64,000 nucleotides of DNA, taken from positions 945,001 to 1,009,000 of the forward strand of contig WPIO01000080.1 of the NCBI GenBank assembly GCA_009760855.2. Direction: 5' to 3'. A model generated the notes under the pieces. That model made no database searches and had not been told where the DNA came from. It saw nothing but the letters and a program-made list of their open reading frames with translations. Position 1 is the stretch's first letter, and each line of letters opens with the position of its first letter. Of the stretch, positions 1 through 11,228 are shown one piece after another. A program made the translations under genes and the position numbers. Source of the stretch: Cristatella mucedo (Eukaryota > Bryozoa > Phylactolaemata > Cristatellidae).

Positions 1-1924
1 CAAGATCAAGAAGTTCCTCACTGGGCGCCTCGAGTCGCCCGTGGTCAGCTACCCACCGTTTCCTGGCAACGAAGCGAACTACCTGCGCGCCCAAATCTCC
101 CGCATCAGGTGAGCGTCTGCGGCCGTCGAGCGGCGGCGACGCCGCGGGCCGAGCGTGCAGGGCGGTTCGCTGCGTACGCCGAAGCCGTCAGGCGGCGGCG
201 GCACGACGTCTGCGACAGCGAGGGTTGGAAGCCGATCGTTCGATCTGATCTGTCGATCTGATCTGTCGATTTGATCTGTCGATCTGATATGTCGATCTGA
301 TCTGTCGATTTGATCTGTCGATCCGATATGTCGATCTGATGTGTCGATTTGATCTGTCGATCTGATATGTCGATCTGATATGTTGATCTGATCTGTCAAT
401 CTGATCTATCGATCCAATCTGTCTATCGATTCTCGTTCGATTGATCCTCGTTCGATTGATCCGCTCAGCGCCGGCACCCAGATATCGCCGCACGACTTCT
501 ACCAGTTCGACGCGGAGGAAGAGGAGGACGAGGAGGAGGGACAGCGAGACACGTTCGTCGAGAATCTCGACTTTGAGGGCATTCCAGTTCGCGACCTCGT
601 CGACCCGTCGTTGCAGAACTGGGTGCATCACGTGCAGCACGTTCTGCCGCAGGTACGTCTTGCCTCCTCCTCCCTCGGCGAAGCCAAGTCCGACGCAGCC
701 GGCGCAGCCGGCGAGCCTCGCTCACGATCCGTTCGCCTCCTCGAGCGCCATGGTGTCACGAGGCCGCATCGAGAGGCGTCACGAGTCGCTCCTCGGGAGC
801 ACCTCGTGACGCATCGCGACGCGAGGCCGCCAGCGGCGACCGCCGCCGGCGAGACGCGTGTCGGCACCCGCGACAGTCTGCTCTTCCCGGGACAGGGCCG
901 CGTCTCCTGGTGGAATCCGGTTCAGAAGAACGAGGAAGAGTTCGACGAGGAGGAAGAGGAGGAGGAGAAGGAGGAGGTGGACGAGCCAGAACCGGAAACA
1001 GGTCCACCGCTACTTACACCGCTGTCGGAGGACGTCGAGGTGGACGGAATGCAGCCGTGGTCGGCCAAGCTATCGACCAGCGTCATACCGCAGTACGCCA
1101 TAGCCGTCATCCGCTCCAACCTCTGGCCCGGAGCGTTCGCTTTCGCCACAGAGAAGTGAGCGTGTGCGCGCGAGAGCGCGTAAGGTCGACGCCTTGCAGC
1201 CCATAGCACTCTGAGAGCTCTCCTCTCAAGCGATTTCAGAGCGGGCACTAGAGCAGCACTGGTGCTCCCCGCTCTGAGCAGCTCTGAGCAGCTCTGACGC
1301 TCTTCGCTCCCCGCTCTGAGCAGCTCTGAGCAGCTCTGACGATCTTCGCTCCCTGCTCTGAGCAGCTCTGAGCAGCTCTGACGCTCTTCGCTCCCTGCTC
1401 TGAGCAGCTCTGAGCAGCTCTGACGCTCTTCGCTCCCTGCTCTGAGCAGCTCTGAGCAGCTCTTCGCTCTGAGCAGCTCTGACGATCTTCGCTCCCCGCT
1501 CTGAGCAGCTCTGACACGCCTTCCTAGGCAGGCCTTCGTAGATGCGCCTGGAGTGTGAACAGCCATGTCGCGAAGTCTCGCGACTTGTCACGACGCAGTC
1601 TCACGAGCCTAAAGTTGAGTCCGTGCTGGGATGGGTCAGTGATCGCTCTCGCAGCTCTGAGCAGCTCAGTGTGACTCTCTCGCTTGTAGGAAATTCGAGA
1701 ACATGTACCTGGGTTGGGGACACAAGTACTCGGCGGACAACTACAACCCGCCCGCCATTGCACCGGTGATGGACGAGTTCCCGAGCGGACCGGAAATCAC
1801 CGAAGTCGACGACCCGACGCCCGGCGAGGAGGCGGCTCTGCGCGCGGCGCAGCTCGAGGCGCAGGAGCAGGAGGAGGAGCTCGGCGAGGCCGAGGAGGAG
1901 GGCGACGAGGACGCCGACGACTGA
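1..1924 (+). CDS. RSPH4A-like: Radial spoke head protein 4/6 (RSPH4A/RSPH6A type), last four exons; 5' part outside window
   Basis: This protein belongs to the radial spoke head of the 9+2 axoneme, where spokes relay signals from the central pair to dynein arms. Four exons are readable: 1(partial)-108, 469-652, 896-1155 and 1690-1924, ending at TGA 1922-1924. Donors are GTGAGC, GTACGT and GTGAGC; acceptors end CTCAG, GACAG and TGTAG. Phases (2, 0, 2) join without a break. Family hallmarks seen are the ISPHDFYQF block, a Glu-rich stretch, [22 protein letters not shown], the WWNP motif, [13 protein letters not shown] and [10 protein letters not shown], followed by an acidic C-terminal tail. The order and sequence match the C-terminal half of the radial spoke family. 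RSPH4A and RSPH6A cannot be separated from this fragment. The gene implies motile cilia or sperm flagella in this organism. Confidence 0.93.
238..425. repeat. Minisatellite in radial spoke intron (GATCTGATCTGTCGAT type)
   Basis: Imperfect tandem copies of short GATCTGAT / CTGTCGAT units fill most of the first visible intron. They leave the acceptor at 468 intact. Open frames through it on the minus strand are produced by the period and are not genes. Confidence 0.85.
1265..1515. repeat. Minisatellite in radial spoke intron (AGCAGCTCTGACGCTCTTCG type)
   Basis: Tandem imperfect units of about 45 bases built from CTCTGAGCAGCTCTGA and TCTTCGCTCCC blocks lie between exons 1155 and 1690. A shorter related string recurs near 1652-1672. 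Confidence 0.85.
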
Positions 1925-2336
1925 GCCGTCGTCGCCGCCGGAGGGAGGCCGGCACCGCAGCCAGAGCGGAGTGCAGAGCCGGAGAGAGGAGAGCGCACGG
2001 CGCTCGCGCTCTCCTCCCCTCTTTGCTCTCTCTCTCTCTCTCTCTCCCTCTCTCTCTCTTCGAGGCCGCCTCTCGCAGGGCTTTCAGCATGCTGAGAGGG
2101 GAGCTATTGAGCTGGTGACCTTGCGAGCGGCCTTCACTATCTCGTCCGCCGACCTGGCGTTGCCTCGCGAACTGCCGAGATGACCGCCGCCGCCACCGCC
2201 TCTGCCTCGGCTCTGACGATTGCAACGTCGGCAACGTCTTGCGCTGCCGATGCTCACCCTGCGTCAAACAGTCGCGGCGCCGCAGCGATCGCGGCGGTAC
2301 GTGTTCGCTAGCCGCAGCACCGGCTGCACATGTTTC

Positions 2337-2342
2337 AATAAA
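2337..2342 (+). terminator. Polyadenylation signal AATAAA of the radial spoke gene
   Basis: A canonical AATAAA lies 413 bases after the stop codon, on the gene strand, before microsatellite DNA begins. It is the first such hexamer after the stop that I noticed. It is the likely 3' end signal, but no transcript evidence is available. Confidence 0.6.
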
Positions 2343-2453
2343 AGCTGCGCCTCAAATTCGTCACCAGCTGGCCGGAATCGATGAAAACTTTTCCAGTAGG
2401 CCGCTTCGGCTGACATCGGTTATGTCCATCCACCGAGGACCAACCAGTTTTCA

Positions 2454-2503
<50 letters not shown>

Positions 2504-2749
2504 ATATGTATATATACATATTCAATATATATACATATAGAGATACATAGACAACATGAACATATGAATATATATTTTGTATATACATATATATATATAT
2601 ATATGTGTGTGTATCTGTACGGAGCAGTCATCTTTAAAGGCCCTAGATGCTGACTTTGTTCACTTTTGGCGCTATATGAAAGAATTTTTCTTCCTATTCT
2701 TATATTATGATTAGTAGTAGTAGTAGTAGCAGCAGCAGCAGCACAATAT

Positions 2750-2788
<39 letters not shown>

Positions 2789-2905
2789 GACAGAGAGAGT
2801 GAGAGACAGAGAGAGAGAGAGAGAGATAATACATACATATATATATATATACATATACATACATATATATATATGTGTATATATATATGATCTGTATATA
2901 GCATT
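2343..2905. repeat. Compound microsatellites (TA)n, (TG)n, (GTA)n, (GA)n
   Basis: This stretch downstream of the radial spoke gene holds TA/TG runs (2455-2610), an AGT/AGC trinucleotide run (about 2713-2742), a GA run (2753-2826) and further TA. No gene is visible. Confidence 0.9.
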
Positions 2906-3747
2906 CAGCCACACGAAAGATGCTTGGCCGCCTCATTCGTAATTTGTATGCGACTCGTGAGACTGCCAAATCACGTGACTGCCGTGTCGCTTTGGGGTCT
3001 TATCACCTCAAATCAGGGCCGATGCAGGACCAAAAGGAGTGCACGAAAAAATTAGATCGACTCGGCGTCTTCAAAGAGATTTACTACCGACGGGAAAACG
3101 CCGCCACGAAAACGATGCGATGTGTTGGAGCGAGGCACAGCTGGCAGTTTGGAGCGAGGCGCAGCTGGCAGATTGCCGGAACTGGCAAGCAAAGTATTTC
3201 CGGCAACGAATGCGTTATCGGATTTTCAACGACTAATATTTTCACGCCGCAATTTCCTAATACAAGCCAGGGCAGCGTCTGGCGGAAAAGAGCGTTTCAA
3301 GTGACGACCTTTGAAGCGCGCCAGAGCCGTGACGCTGCACGTGATGCTGCATGCGACGCCGCCATTCAGAGCGAGCCTCAGTTTCACAGTGCGTGCGGCT
3401 TTATTTTGATAAGGATTCACGCTCGAGCAACCAAACTTTCAAAACTCATGCGCACTGAACTCCCGGGTAATAAAAAAATGCAAAGACCCGTCCGGTCGCT
3501 AATCAGCTTCCGCTTTCGGCTCGGTCCTCTCTGCCAGCGTACGCATGAAAAAACGGATGCGTGTGGCGGATCAACCAATCACGTCGCGTCGTCAGTAACA
3601 ACGGCAATCGCACACGGTAAAGTTCTCGTCGATGCAGAGAGCGTCTGCTATGCGTGGCGATTCATTTTCTACGACTACGCCAATCGTGAACTCGTCATAA
3701 CGACCCTTGACGTTAATCTAAAAATGCAAGCGCTTCGTGAAGGGTAG
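2906..3747. other. Unassigned DNA with one long plus-strand open frame
   Basis: An open frame runs 2920-3747 on the plus strand (275 codons). I see no known domain, and its composition is a mix of low-complexity and Arg/Ala-rich text. It runs straight into the satellite that follows. A real gene is possible but unsupported. Confidence 0.4.
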
Positions 3748-5147
3748 CGGTCGCCAGGAGCGAGTCGGCCGATTCGGCACAGCGAGTCGGCCGATTCGGC
3801 AGGAGCGAGTCGGCCGATTCGCCAGGAGCGAGTCGGCCGATTCGCCAGGAGCGAGTCGGCCGATTCGCCAGGAGCGAGTCGGCCGATTCGCCAGGAGCGA
3901 GTCGGCCGATTCGCCAGGAGCGAGTCGGCCGATTCGCCAGGAGCGAGTCGGCCGATTCGCCAGGAGCGAGTCGGCCGATTCGGCACAGCGAGTCGATTCG
4001 GCACAGCGAGTCGATTCGGCACAGCGAGTCGATTCGGCACAGCGAGTCGATTCGGCACAGCGAGTCGATTCGGCACAGCGAGTCGATTCGGCACAGCGAG
4101 TCGATTCGGCACAGCGAGTCGGCGAGTCGATTCGGCACAGCGAGTCGGCCGATTCGGCACACAGCGAGTCGGCCGATTCGGCACAGCGAGTCGATTCGGC
4201 ACAGCGAGTCGATTCGGCACAGCGAGTCGGCCGATTCGGCACAGCGAGTCGGCCGATTCGGCACAGCGAGTCGATTCGGCACAGCGAGTCGATTCGGCAC
4301 AGCGAGTCGGCCGATTCGGCACAGCGAGTCGGCCGATTCGGCACAGCGAGTCGATTCGGCACAGCGAGTCGATTCGGCACAGCGAGTCGATTCGGCACAG
4401 CGAGTCGGCCGATTCGGCACAGCGAGTCGGCCGATTCGGCACAGCGAGTCGATTCGGCACAGCGAGTCGATTCGGCACAGCGAGTCGGCCGATTCGGCAC
4501 AGCGAGTCGGCCGATTCGGCACAGCGAGTCGGGCCGATTCGGCACAGCGAGTCGGCCGATTCGGCACAGCGAGTCGGCCGATTCGGCACAGCGAGTCGGC
4601 CGATTCGGCACAGCGAGTCGGCCGATTCGGCACAGCGAGTCGGCCGATTCGGCACAGCGAGTCGGCCGATTCGGCACAGCGAGTCGGCCGATTCGGCACA
4701 GCGAGTCGAGTCGGCACAGCGAGTCGGCCGATTCGGCACAGCGAGTCGGCCGATTCGGCACAGCGAGTCGGCCGATTCGGCACAGCGAGTCGGCCGATTC
4801 GGCACAGCGAGTCGGCCGATTCGGCACAGCGAGTCGGCCGATTCGGCACAGCGAGTCGGCCGATTCGGCACAGCGAGTCGGCCGATTCGGCACAGCGAGT
4901 CGGCCGATTCGCCAGGAGCGAGTCGGCCGATTCGCCAGGAGCGAGTCGGCCGATTCGCCAGGAGCGAGTCGGCCGATTCGCCAGGAGCGAGTCGGCCGAT
5001 TCGCCAGGAGCGAGTCGGCCGATTCGCCAGAGCGAGTCGGCCGATTCGCCAGAGCGAGTCGGCCGATTCGCCAGAGCGAGTCGGCCGATTCGGCAGAAAG
5101 CGAGTCGGCCGATTCGGCAGAAAGCGAGTCGGCCGAAAGTTCGCGGC
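3748..5147. repeat. 1.4-kb satellite of 18/19/22-base units (GAGTCGGCCGATTCGGCACAGC family)
   Basis: Near-identical tandem copies occur in three unit forms: 22 bases with GGCCGATTCGGCACAGC, 18 bases lacking one GGCC half, and outer units with CGCCAGGAGC. The CCAGGAGC form flanks both sides and the CACAGC form fills the centre. Each 22-mer contains the palindrome TCGGCCGA. All frames stay open for hundreds of codons because the period lacks stop codons, so the apparent proteins are artefacts. Confidence 0.95.
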
Positions 5148-5242
5148 GGCAGTCAGCTCGAGCACAAACTAATTTGGAAGCTCTTCCGGCAGCGAAGCGA
5201 CTTCCGGGAGGGACTGGCGAATGCTATTCGCTCTTCACTCAC

Positions 5243-5449
5243 TTCGACGAAGCCCTGCGCCCGGGCCCTGAAAGTTATCGCGAGTTTATCGTTTGCAGAG
5301 GTCCGGATTTGCCGAATGAAGCCACTTTCCAGCACGAATTCTTCGATCGGCTCCCAGTACGCATTTAAGCGGACAAACGTCATATTTGGGCGAGAGTGGT
5401 ACGCTCCAGTCAGACTGAGCACGCCGTGCGTGCCTTGCATGAGCGTCAT
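5243..5449 (-). CDS. Orphan internal exon of an unrecognised gene
   Basis: This 207-base exon-like block on the minus strand is bounded by a strong acceptor (TTTTGTCAG then TTTTCAG before 5449) and a near-perfect donor (GAA|GTGAGT after 5243). It is open in phase 0 at both ends and encodes 69 residues of mixed, protein-like composition, including the segments NMTFVRLNAYWEPIEEF and KLAITFRARAQGFVE. An ATG sits exactly at the exon start, so it could be a first coding exon. I do not recognise the family, and no partner exon was identified on either side. The intron after it would contain the satellite at 3748-5147. It could be a real exon of an unseen gene or a chance open block. Confidence 0.4.
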
Positions 5450-7195
5450 CTGAAAACTGACAAAGGATTTCAGATGATTAGGTACATTTTTAATTTAAAA
5501 TAACAATTTTACTGTTTGCGCTGCTTCAGACCTAACCTATTGAGTTAAATTGGATGCACGTGAGCGCCAACTGATAAGAAACGTGGCCGAAGAGATACAG
5601 AACGAATTCCTGCTTAATAAATAATTTATAATGTATGGTATACCAATTATAAATTCCACATTGATAACATGTCTATGTATATATAATACTATTATAACTG
5701 CCAGTGTAGTATGAAACAATAAATAGTAAGTGTGCCTGTTTAGCTCTGTCTGCTTGTACTGAATTGCGCTAGCTTGTTTAGCTGAATTCGGTTGAATAGA
5801 GCAGAATGACCAGACTTCGATAGCGAATCGTGTTACGTGACAGGCGACTCCTGCGCGTAGGCTCGTCTGCTTAGGGTGGCCAACCGAACGACGGACCTCA
5901 CAGCCCTCGCAGCTTCCAGTCGCCCCAGCTGCTTTTCCAGTTCCGAGGGTGCAAAGAAGAGAAAAACGCGCTTCAATAGCTAAAGCTCTTGAAATAGCTC
6001 GTTAAATTATTTTTACATTTGCAGTTATTTTGCTATTATTTTTTTTTGTTTCAACTTTGTGAGGCTTTCGCCCGCTCGCGGTTTTCGCAGCAAATACTCG
6101 GTTGCCGCGGCTGGCTGACCCCCTGCACCATTCAAGCGGATGGGCTCGCATGCCCTCCGCAGCGGACCTCCAATTATGCTTACAATGAGAGTGCAAAGGC
6201 GAGAGGAAAATAGAGCTTTAACAACTAGAGCTCTGAAAATAATTTAAAAATTAATTCTTTGAAAATAATTTAAAAATGAATTTCCAAATTTAAATATATT
6301 TTGCGAATTAGTATTTTAGCTTTCAGCTCTCTGCGAGGCCTGCGCCCGCTCGCGGCTTCCGTAGCGCAACGCCGTTGGACGCCACGGCTGGGTGCTCACC
6401 CGCTGCGCCGCTCTAACGGCTTCACTGGCTGGCAGCCTGCAGCTCGGCGCCCGTTCGCTCAACGCGGTGCTCGTCGCCCGCCGCCGCCGCGCAAGCACAA
6501 ATCGGCGCCGCGTCGCGCGACGCTACGCCACCGGTGGCTGCAGAGCGGTAGAGGCCTCGAGCGTAATCAGAGTATTCAGCAGCGCCGAGCCCGGAAGTCG
6601 AAGCGCTCGGTGCGACCAGGGCGTGCGCCGAAGAAAAGAAGCGAGTCGGAAGTTGGAAGCCGGAGACCAGAAGCAGTTGAGCTAAAAAAATAAATAAAAG
6701 ACTCACGGCTTTCCGGTGCCGCGACCATCCACCACGATGCGGTCGCCTGGACCGAAGGGCCGCGGCAAATCTTTTCTGAAATGTATCGCGGCTGCTGCAG
6801 GCGTGTCCGCGGCCATTGTTGCACGAACTGATTACGGACGGTTCGCGCGACTGCAAAGCCAGTGCGCAGAGCTTGGCTGTCCGCGCGGCAATTTAACGTC
6901 AGCGGAATGCTGTGTAGATGGCGCGAGGGCGCGTGACGTAGACGTGTGACGTAGACCACTGCGTCCGGCAGTGCTACGGCGCCGAGCCACAATTGTATTG
7001 CGTCGACCATTCGTGACAGAAATCCCTCTGTGACGCCAGTGTCAATCCCTGGCTCGTATTAGGTAAAACAGCTGTCTCTAAATTGTAGTGCAGTCCTGAT
7101 CAAAGAATTCCGGAAAAGGGTTATTGCCAGGCTAATAAACCTGGCGCCGGGCGCCACATCTGTGCTTCACTTCTATCGTGTCTTGCACATGCAAA
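5450..7195. other. No gene identified; two diverged copies of a GC-rich unit
   Basis: Two related segments at about 6050-6180 and 6325-6440 share blocks such as CGCCCGCTCGCGG and CGGCTGG, and both are preceded by AT-rich DNA with TTTAAA. A small piece of the same unit recurs near 16207. This looks like an interspersed or duplicated repeat. The overlapping open frames in 6300-7010 show no recognisable domain. Confidence 0.4.
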
Positions 7196-7640
7196 GAGAG
7201 AGAGAGAGAGAGAGAAAATGGGAGGAAGGGATAAATAAAAGAGGGTGAGAGAGAAAAGGAGGGTGAGGGGTAGATCAAAGATGAGATTGAGATGGACCGA
7301 AAATGAGAAAATGAATATTCCTGGTGAGGGATGAATGGAGCCCATTTGTACGAAAGAGAGAGACAGAGACAGACAGACAGACAGACAGAGGGCAAGAGAA
7401 GAAGAAGAGGATTTGATAGTTTGGATGTATTTTTCAGGTCTTTGTGCTCTTACACCGACCCAGCGTCACAATGCGATGAAAACGGAAGACATTTCCCTAT
7501 CACAAGGCCATCTAACGCTGTGGGCTGAAGTCACTTGGGTCCGGGGGCCCGAGGTCAAGAGGCCGTCTAACGCAATGGCCGAGCCCTACCATTCTGGATT
7601 TTAAGCTGCGTGAATAAAGCGTGCATTGATTGTCAAGCTG
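7196..7640. repeat. GA/GACA microsatellites and unassigned flank
   Basis: Short (GA)n runs occur at 7196-7215 and 7360-7390 (GACA units). They are followed by about 200 bases of unique DNA with a duplicated GGCC-TCTAACGC phrase (7505 and 7560) and an AATAAA at 7612. No gene is seen. Confidence 0.55.
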
Positions 7641-7919
7641 CATATTACCTACTTTTTAGAAAAGTCTTAATTCACACTTGAGTGCCCTCTGCGAGCACAG
7701 TCAAAAAACTTATTTCACTGAAAGCTGAATCCACATCAAAATACCGCATGCCCGTAGAAAGGCTTCGCAAGACTCGGAAAGCGGGCAGTTCGTTCAGTAC
7801 ACTTGGCGTTACTTGAAGGGCCATCGGATTGGCTGCATCAGGAAGTCATCTGAAGAACTTCCGGTCACTCAGAAGACGCGCGATACGTCGAGCAGCCTGT
7901 GTCATCTCAGGAGCCAAGC

Positions 7920-7950
7920 ATTATTACTATACATATAGTATTCTATAATA

Positions 7951-7992
<42 letters not shown>

Positions 7993-8083
7993 TATATATA
8001 GTATACTATATACTATATACTATATATATATACTATATATAGTCTCTGTATATACAATATATATATATATATTGTATATATGT

Positions 8084-8121
<38 letters not shown>

Positions 8122-8175
8122 ATATATGTAGTATATCTACTATATCTATATAATATATATATAGAGAGAGATTAT
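7920..8175. repeat. (TA)n and ACTATATA tract
   Basis: This is an AT dinucleotide array with inserted ACTATA steps, about 250 bases long. It can fold on itself extensively. The preceding 7640-7920 is unassigned. Confidence 0.9.
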
Positions 8176-8536
8176 ATACTAATCGCTAAATCTATTCTAA
8201 ATCTAAGCTAAACTAATCGCTGTGTTGCTGCACAGCTGATGTCAAAGCCTGCCCGTGGCCACCATCAGTGTTGTAGGAGACAAAATGAATGAGGCATTCC
8301 GTACTCAGCTCGAGGTCATTGCAGGTGGACATTGTGGTGGACATGAGCCAGTCCTGCCGCAGCAGTAACGAGTCTTCACCGCTGGCATCACGAGATGTTC
8401 GAACGGGGTGCCCGGCAGCTGATCGGTGAAGGTGCGGGACCTGTCTCTACTGGCTGGAACTCGGCCAGACTGACGATCGTGTGCTTGCGTGCCTCTCGTT
8501 TGCATGCGTGCCTGTGTGCTTGCATATGTGCATGCA

Positions 8537-8885
8537 AATAATAATAATAACAATACTAATGTACCTGATAAAGCGCTCTCTCTGAGAACTTAATCTCTTT
8601 CAAGGCGCTTTACGTTTGCTGCAAAGGGAAATGCAATTGAATGGTAAGTAAAATCATGCTTGAAAAGCAAACAAAATGAATAACATGGTTAGGGGTGACA
8701 TGCACAGGGTCAGCATGCAAATGTGGTTAGTGGCAGCATGCGCAGTGTCAGCACGCATAAGCACGTGAAGGACGAATCACAGGGACCCACTAAATGCTGT
8801 CCTAAATAGGTGTTTTTAAGTTCCTTTTAAATGTGGTCAGGTCAGGGGATGTTCTGACGCAGGTCGGGAGGAAGTTCCAGCAAAC
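8537..8885 (-). mobile_element. LINE-A 3' end, minus strand
   Basis: The element is read on the minus strand. It carries the last reverse-transcriptase-side codons, the 3' untranslated region with CTGACACTG and CATGCTGCCAC blocks, the terminal hairpin arms (GGCGCTTT versus AAAGCGC), and an ATT-type tail at 8537-8560. It matches the tail of the long copy at 53236-55999. Confidence 0.85.
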
Positions 8886-8919
8886 CTGCAAACCTGCCTG
8901 CCTTTGCGCACATGTGCCT

Positions 8920-9125
8920 GCTTTTATATATGTGGTATTCTATATATTTATATTATATCTATATAGTATAGATATCTATAGAGTATATAATAATCTATAT
9001 ATAATACATATATATATATATATAGTAGATATATTATATATTATAGTATATTATACATATACTATATATATATATATATATATATAATATAGTATAGTAT
9101 GCTATACTATATATACTAAAACTAG
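8920..9125. repeat. TA-rich microsatellite beside the LINE end
   Basis: This is TATATA/ATAGTATA sequence with internal palindromes. The following 9125-10349 holds no gene I can support. An AATAAA hexamer on the minus strand (9768-9773) could serve the galectin that ends at 10350. Confidence 0.8.
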
Positions 9126-10349
9126 ACTATTTTCTGAATCTTGAAGAGCTGCTCTTCGCAGCGCACATCCTTTTAAAGATTCTACGTTGATGTGCTATTG
9201 AGGGACGATCATGTTCAATTTAATTGTACCCTAAATTCGCAACTCTCAAACCTAATCGTAGCCAAGTCTTTGCAGCTCGTCCTGAGCTGTGAAACACGAA
9301 TTCATTCGTCCTTGGCTCTTATAAAAGGCGAAATTAGTTTGGTAAGGCATTGAATGTAGAGGTGTAGGGTATGTAAATACGCTACATACCGTTGGCACGG
9401 AACGGCCTGCACGGAGCGGCGGCTCGAGCGTCTCGGACGTCATTTCCGGCACCCCAGCAGCCCCGGCGGGACAGGGCTCATGGGAAGAAAATGTGAATTT
9501 CTGCGTTCTGATATTTTAATTAATCTGCATAAGTAGCTGCATGTAGAAATCCCACACTGGACCAAAGTGGTCGGAACAGAAAAGAATGGTCGGTAAAGGT
9601 GAGGGAGGAAAAAGTGGTCGCGGTAAGGTCACTTGTTCCGGCTAAGTGAGCAAGTATTTAACCGTTGCAGAAGCAGCAATGATCATCAGAGTACTTGCAA
9701 TTGGAAAAGTCGCGAATGATTCACTGGCAAGTCTCTTTAGTAAATCTTGAGACGTTGCGTCGTCTCATTTATTGACGTGGTCATGTCTGCCGATTTGTTT
9801 GCAGCTTTTTCTAATGCACCTTTGGGGTGTGCCTCGTTCCTTCCGTTGAAAAAAAGCAGTCTCGGGTCACGTGACATGCGAGAGTTGAAGCGAGCTGGGT
9901 ACGAAAGAAAAGGAGCGCGCGATCCCCTAAACCCCCTAAAGCCCCCGAAGAATCCTCTAAACACCGCCCCATTAAGCTGTTCCCGCGCTGCGATCCGTCG
10001 CGGCTGGTTGCGCCGGCAGTGACACAGCGACAGACGAACGGACGAACGTCGGCAGTCACGGAAACCTCATCACACCGCGTCACATGCGCATCCCCGCCGC
10101 CGCCGCTAGATGTCGCCCTTTGCTCGCTTCCTCTGCCCGCGCCACAGAGTCGCTCGATTTCCGCCGCTCGCACAACAAACGCGATCGTTGCTACAGTTTA
10201 CTATCCAAACATCTTGCGCGCGCGCTCGCGGCTGGGTCCGCCGGAGTCGAACGATCGGCGTCCGTAGGTGCGAGCGTCAGACGTGCGCACTCGCTCCGCT
10301 CGCCACACCGGCGGCGGCGGCATTTTGCGCCTCAGCTGCTGTCGCACGC

Positions 10350-11127
10350 TTACGGCCGCGGCATGCCCACAGTGACGGTAGCGTTGTGCACGTCTCCATG
10401 CAGTATCGCGATGTTGAAGTCGGTGAGCGGAATGCGTCGGGCGTAGTCGGCAAAATGCAAACCGCTGACGAAAATCTAAGTGAGATCAAAGGCCATTTCC
10501 CATTTGGGCCACAGCTTCCGCTTCCGGCCGCTGCCGCCACCGTAGCGTCGGGGTAGAGCGGCGAAGCGACGACTCGCTGTAGCGCGCTGCTGCAGTCGCT
10601 GAGCCGAGCCGAGCGTCGAAAGCGTAAATACCTTGAATTGTGTGCTCTCGACTGCTACCAGGAGGTCGAATGGCGACCACGGACGGAGGGGAAGCGTCGG
10701 GCCCGCCTGCTCCTCTCCGTTCCAAACGCCATTCGCCTCGCTGTTGCGAACTATAAAGCCTCCCTGGTCTCTCAATCGGACGCTCAGATGAAGAGCAATC
10801 CCTCGAACTTTATCCGACATAATGTCGAAGTTGAAACTGCAATGCGCGAAAATTCGTCGTCATCAATCGTGGCTCGAACGCCTCAAAGCCGAAGCGTCGA
10901 CGTCAGCGAGCGATTGCTGACGTCGACGATGACGTCGACGATGCAGGCGATCGCCTGCGATTGCTGCAGACGAGCCAGTGCCTTTCGCGGAGCGAAACAA
11001 ACATATCATATATATACATATCATATATTATATACATATATAATATATATGTGCACATATATATATGTATATAATATGTATATTATATATATATATTTAT
11101 TTATAATATATATATATATATACACTT

Positions 11128-11163
<36 letters not shown>

Positions 11164-11165
11164 AA

Positions 11166-11228
<63 letters not shown>

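Noticed and set aside
2920-3747. 275-codon plus-strand frame as a gene
   Set aside because: No domain, no splice or promoter support, and composition typical of random GC-rich text; left as unassigned.
3675-5368. Open frames of 378-543 codons on both strands
   Set aside because: They are produced by the satellite: its units have no stop in most frames on either strand, and translations are monotonous (SADS, PNRPTRCAE).
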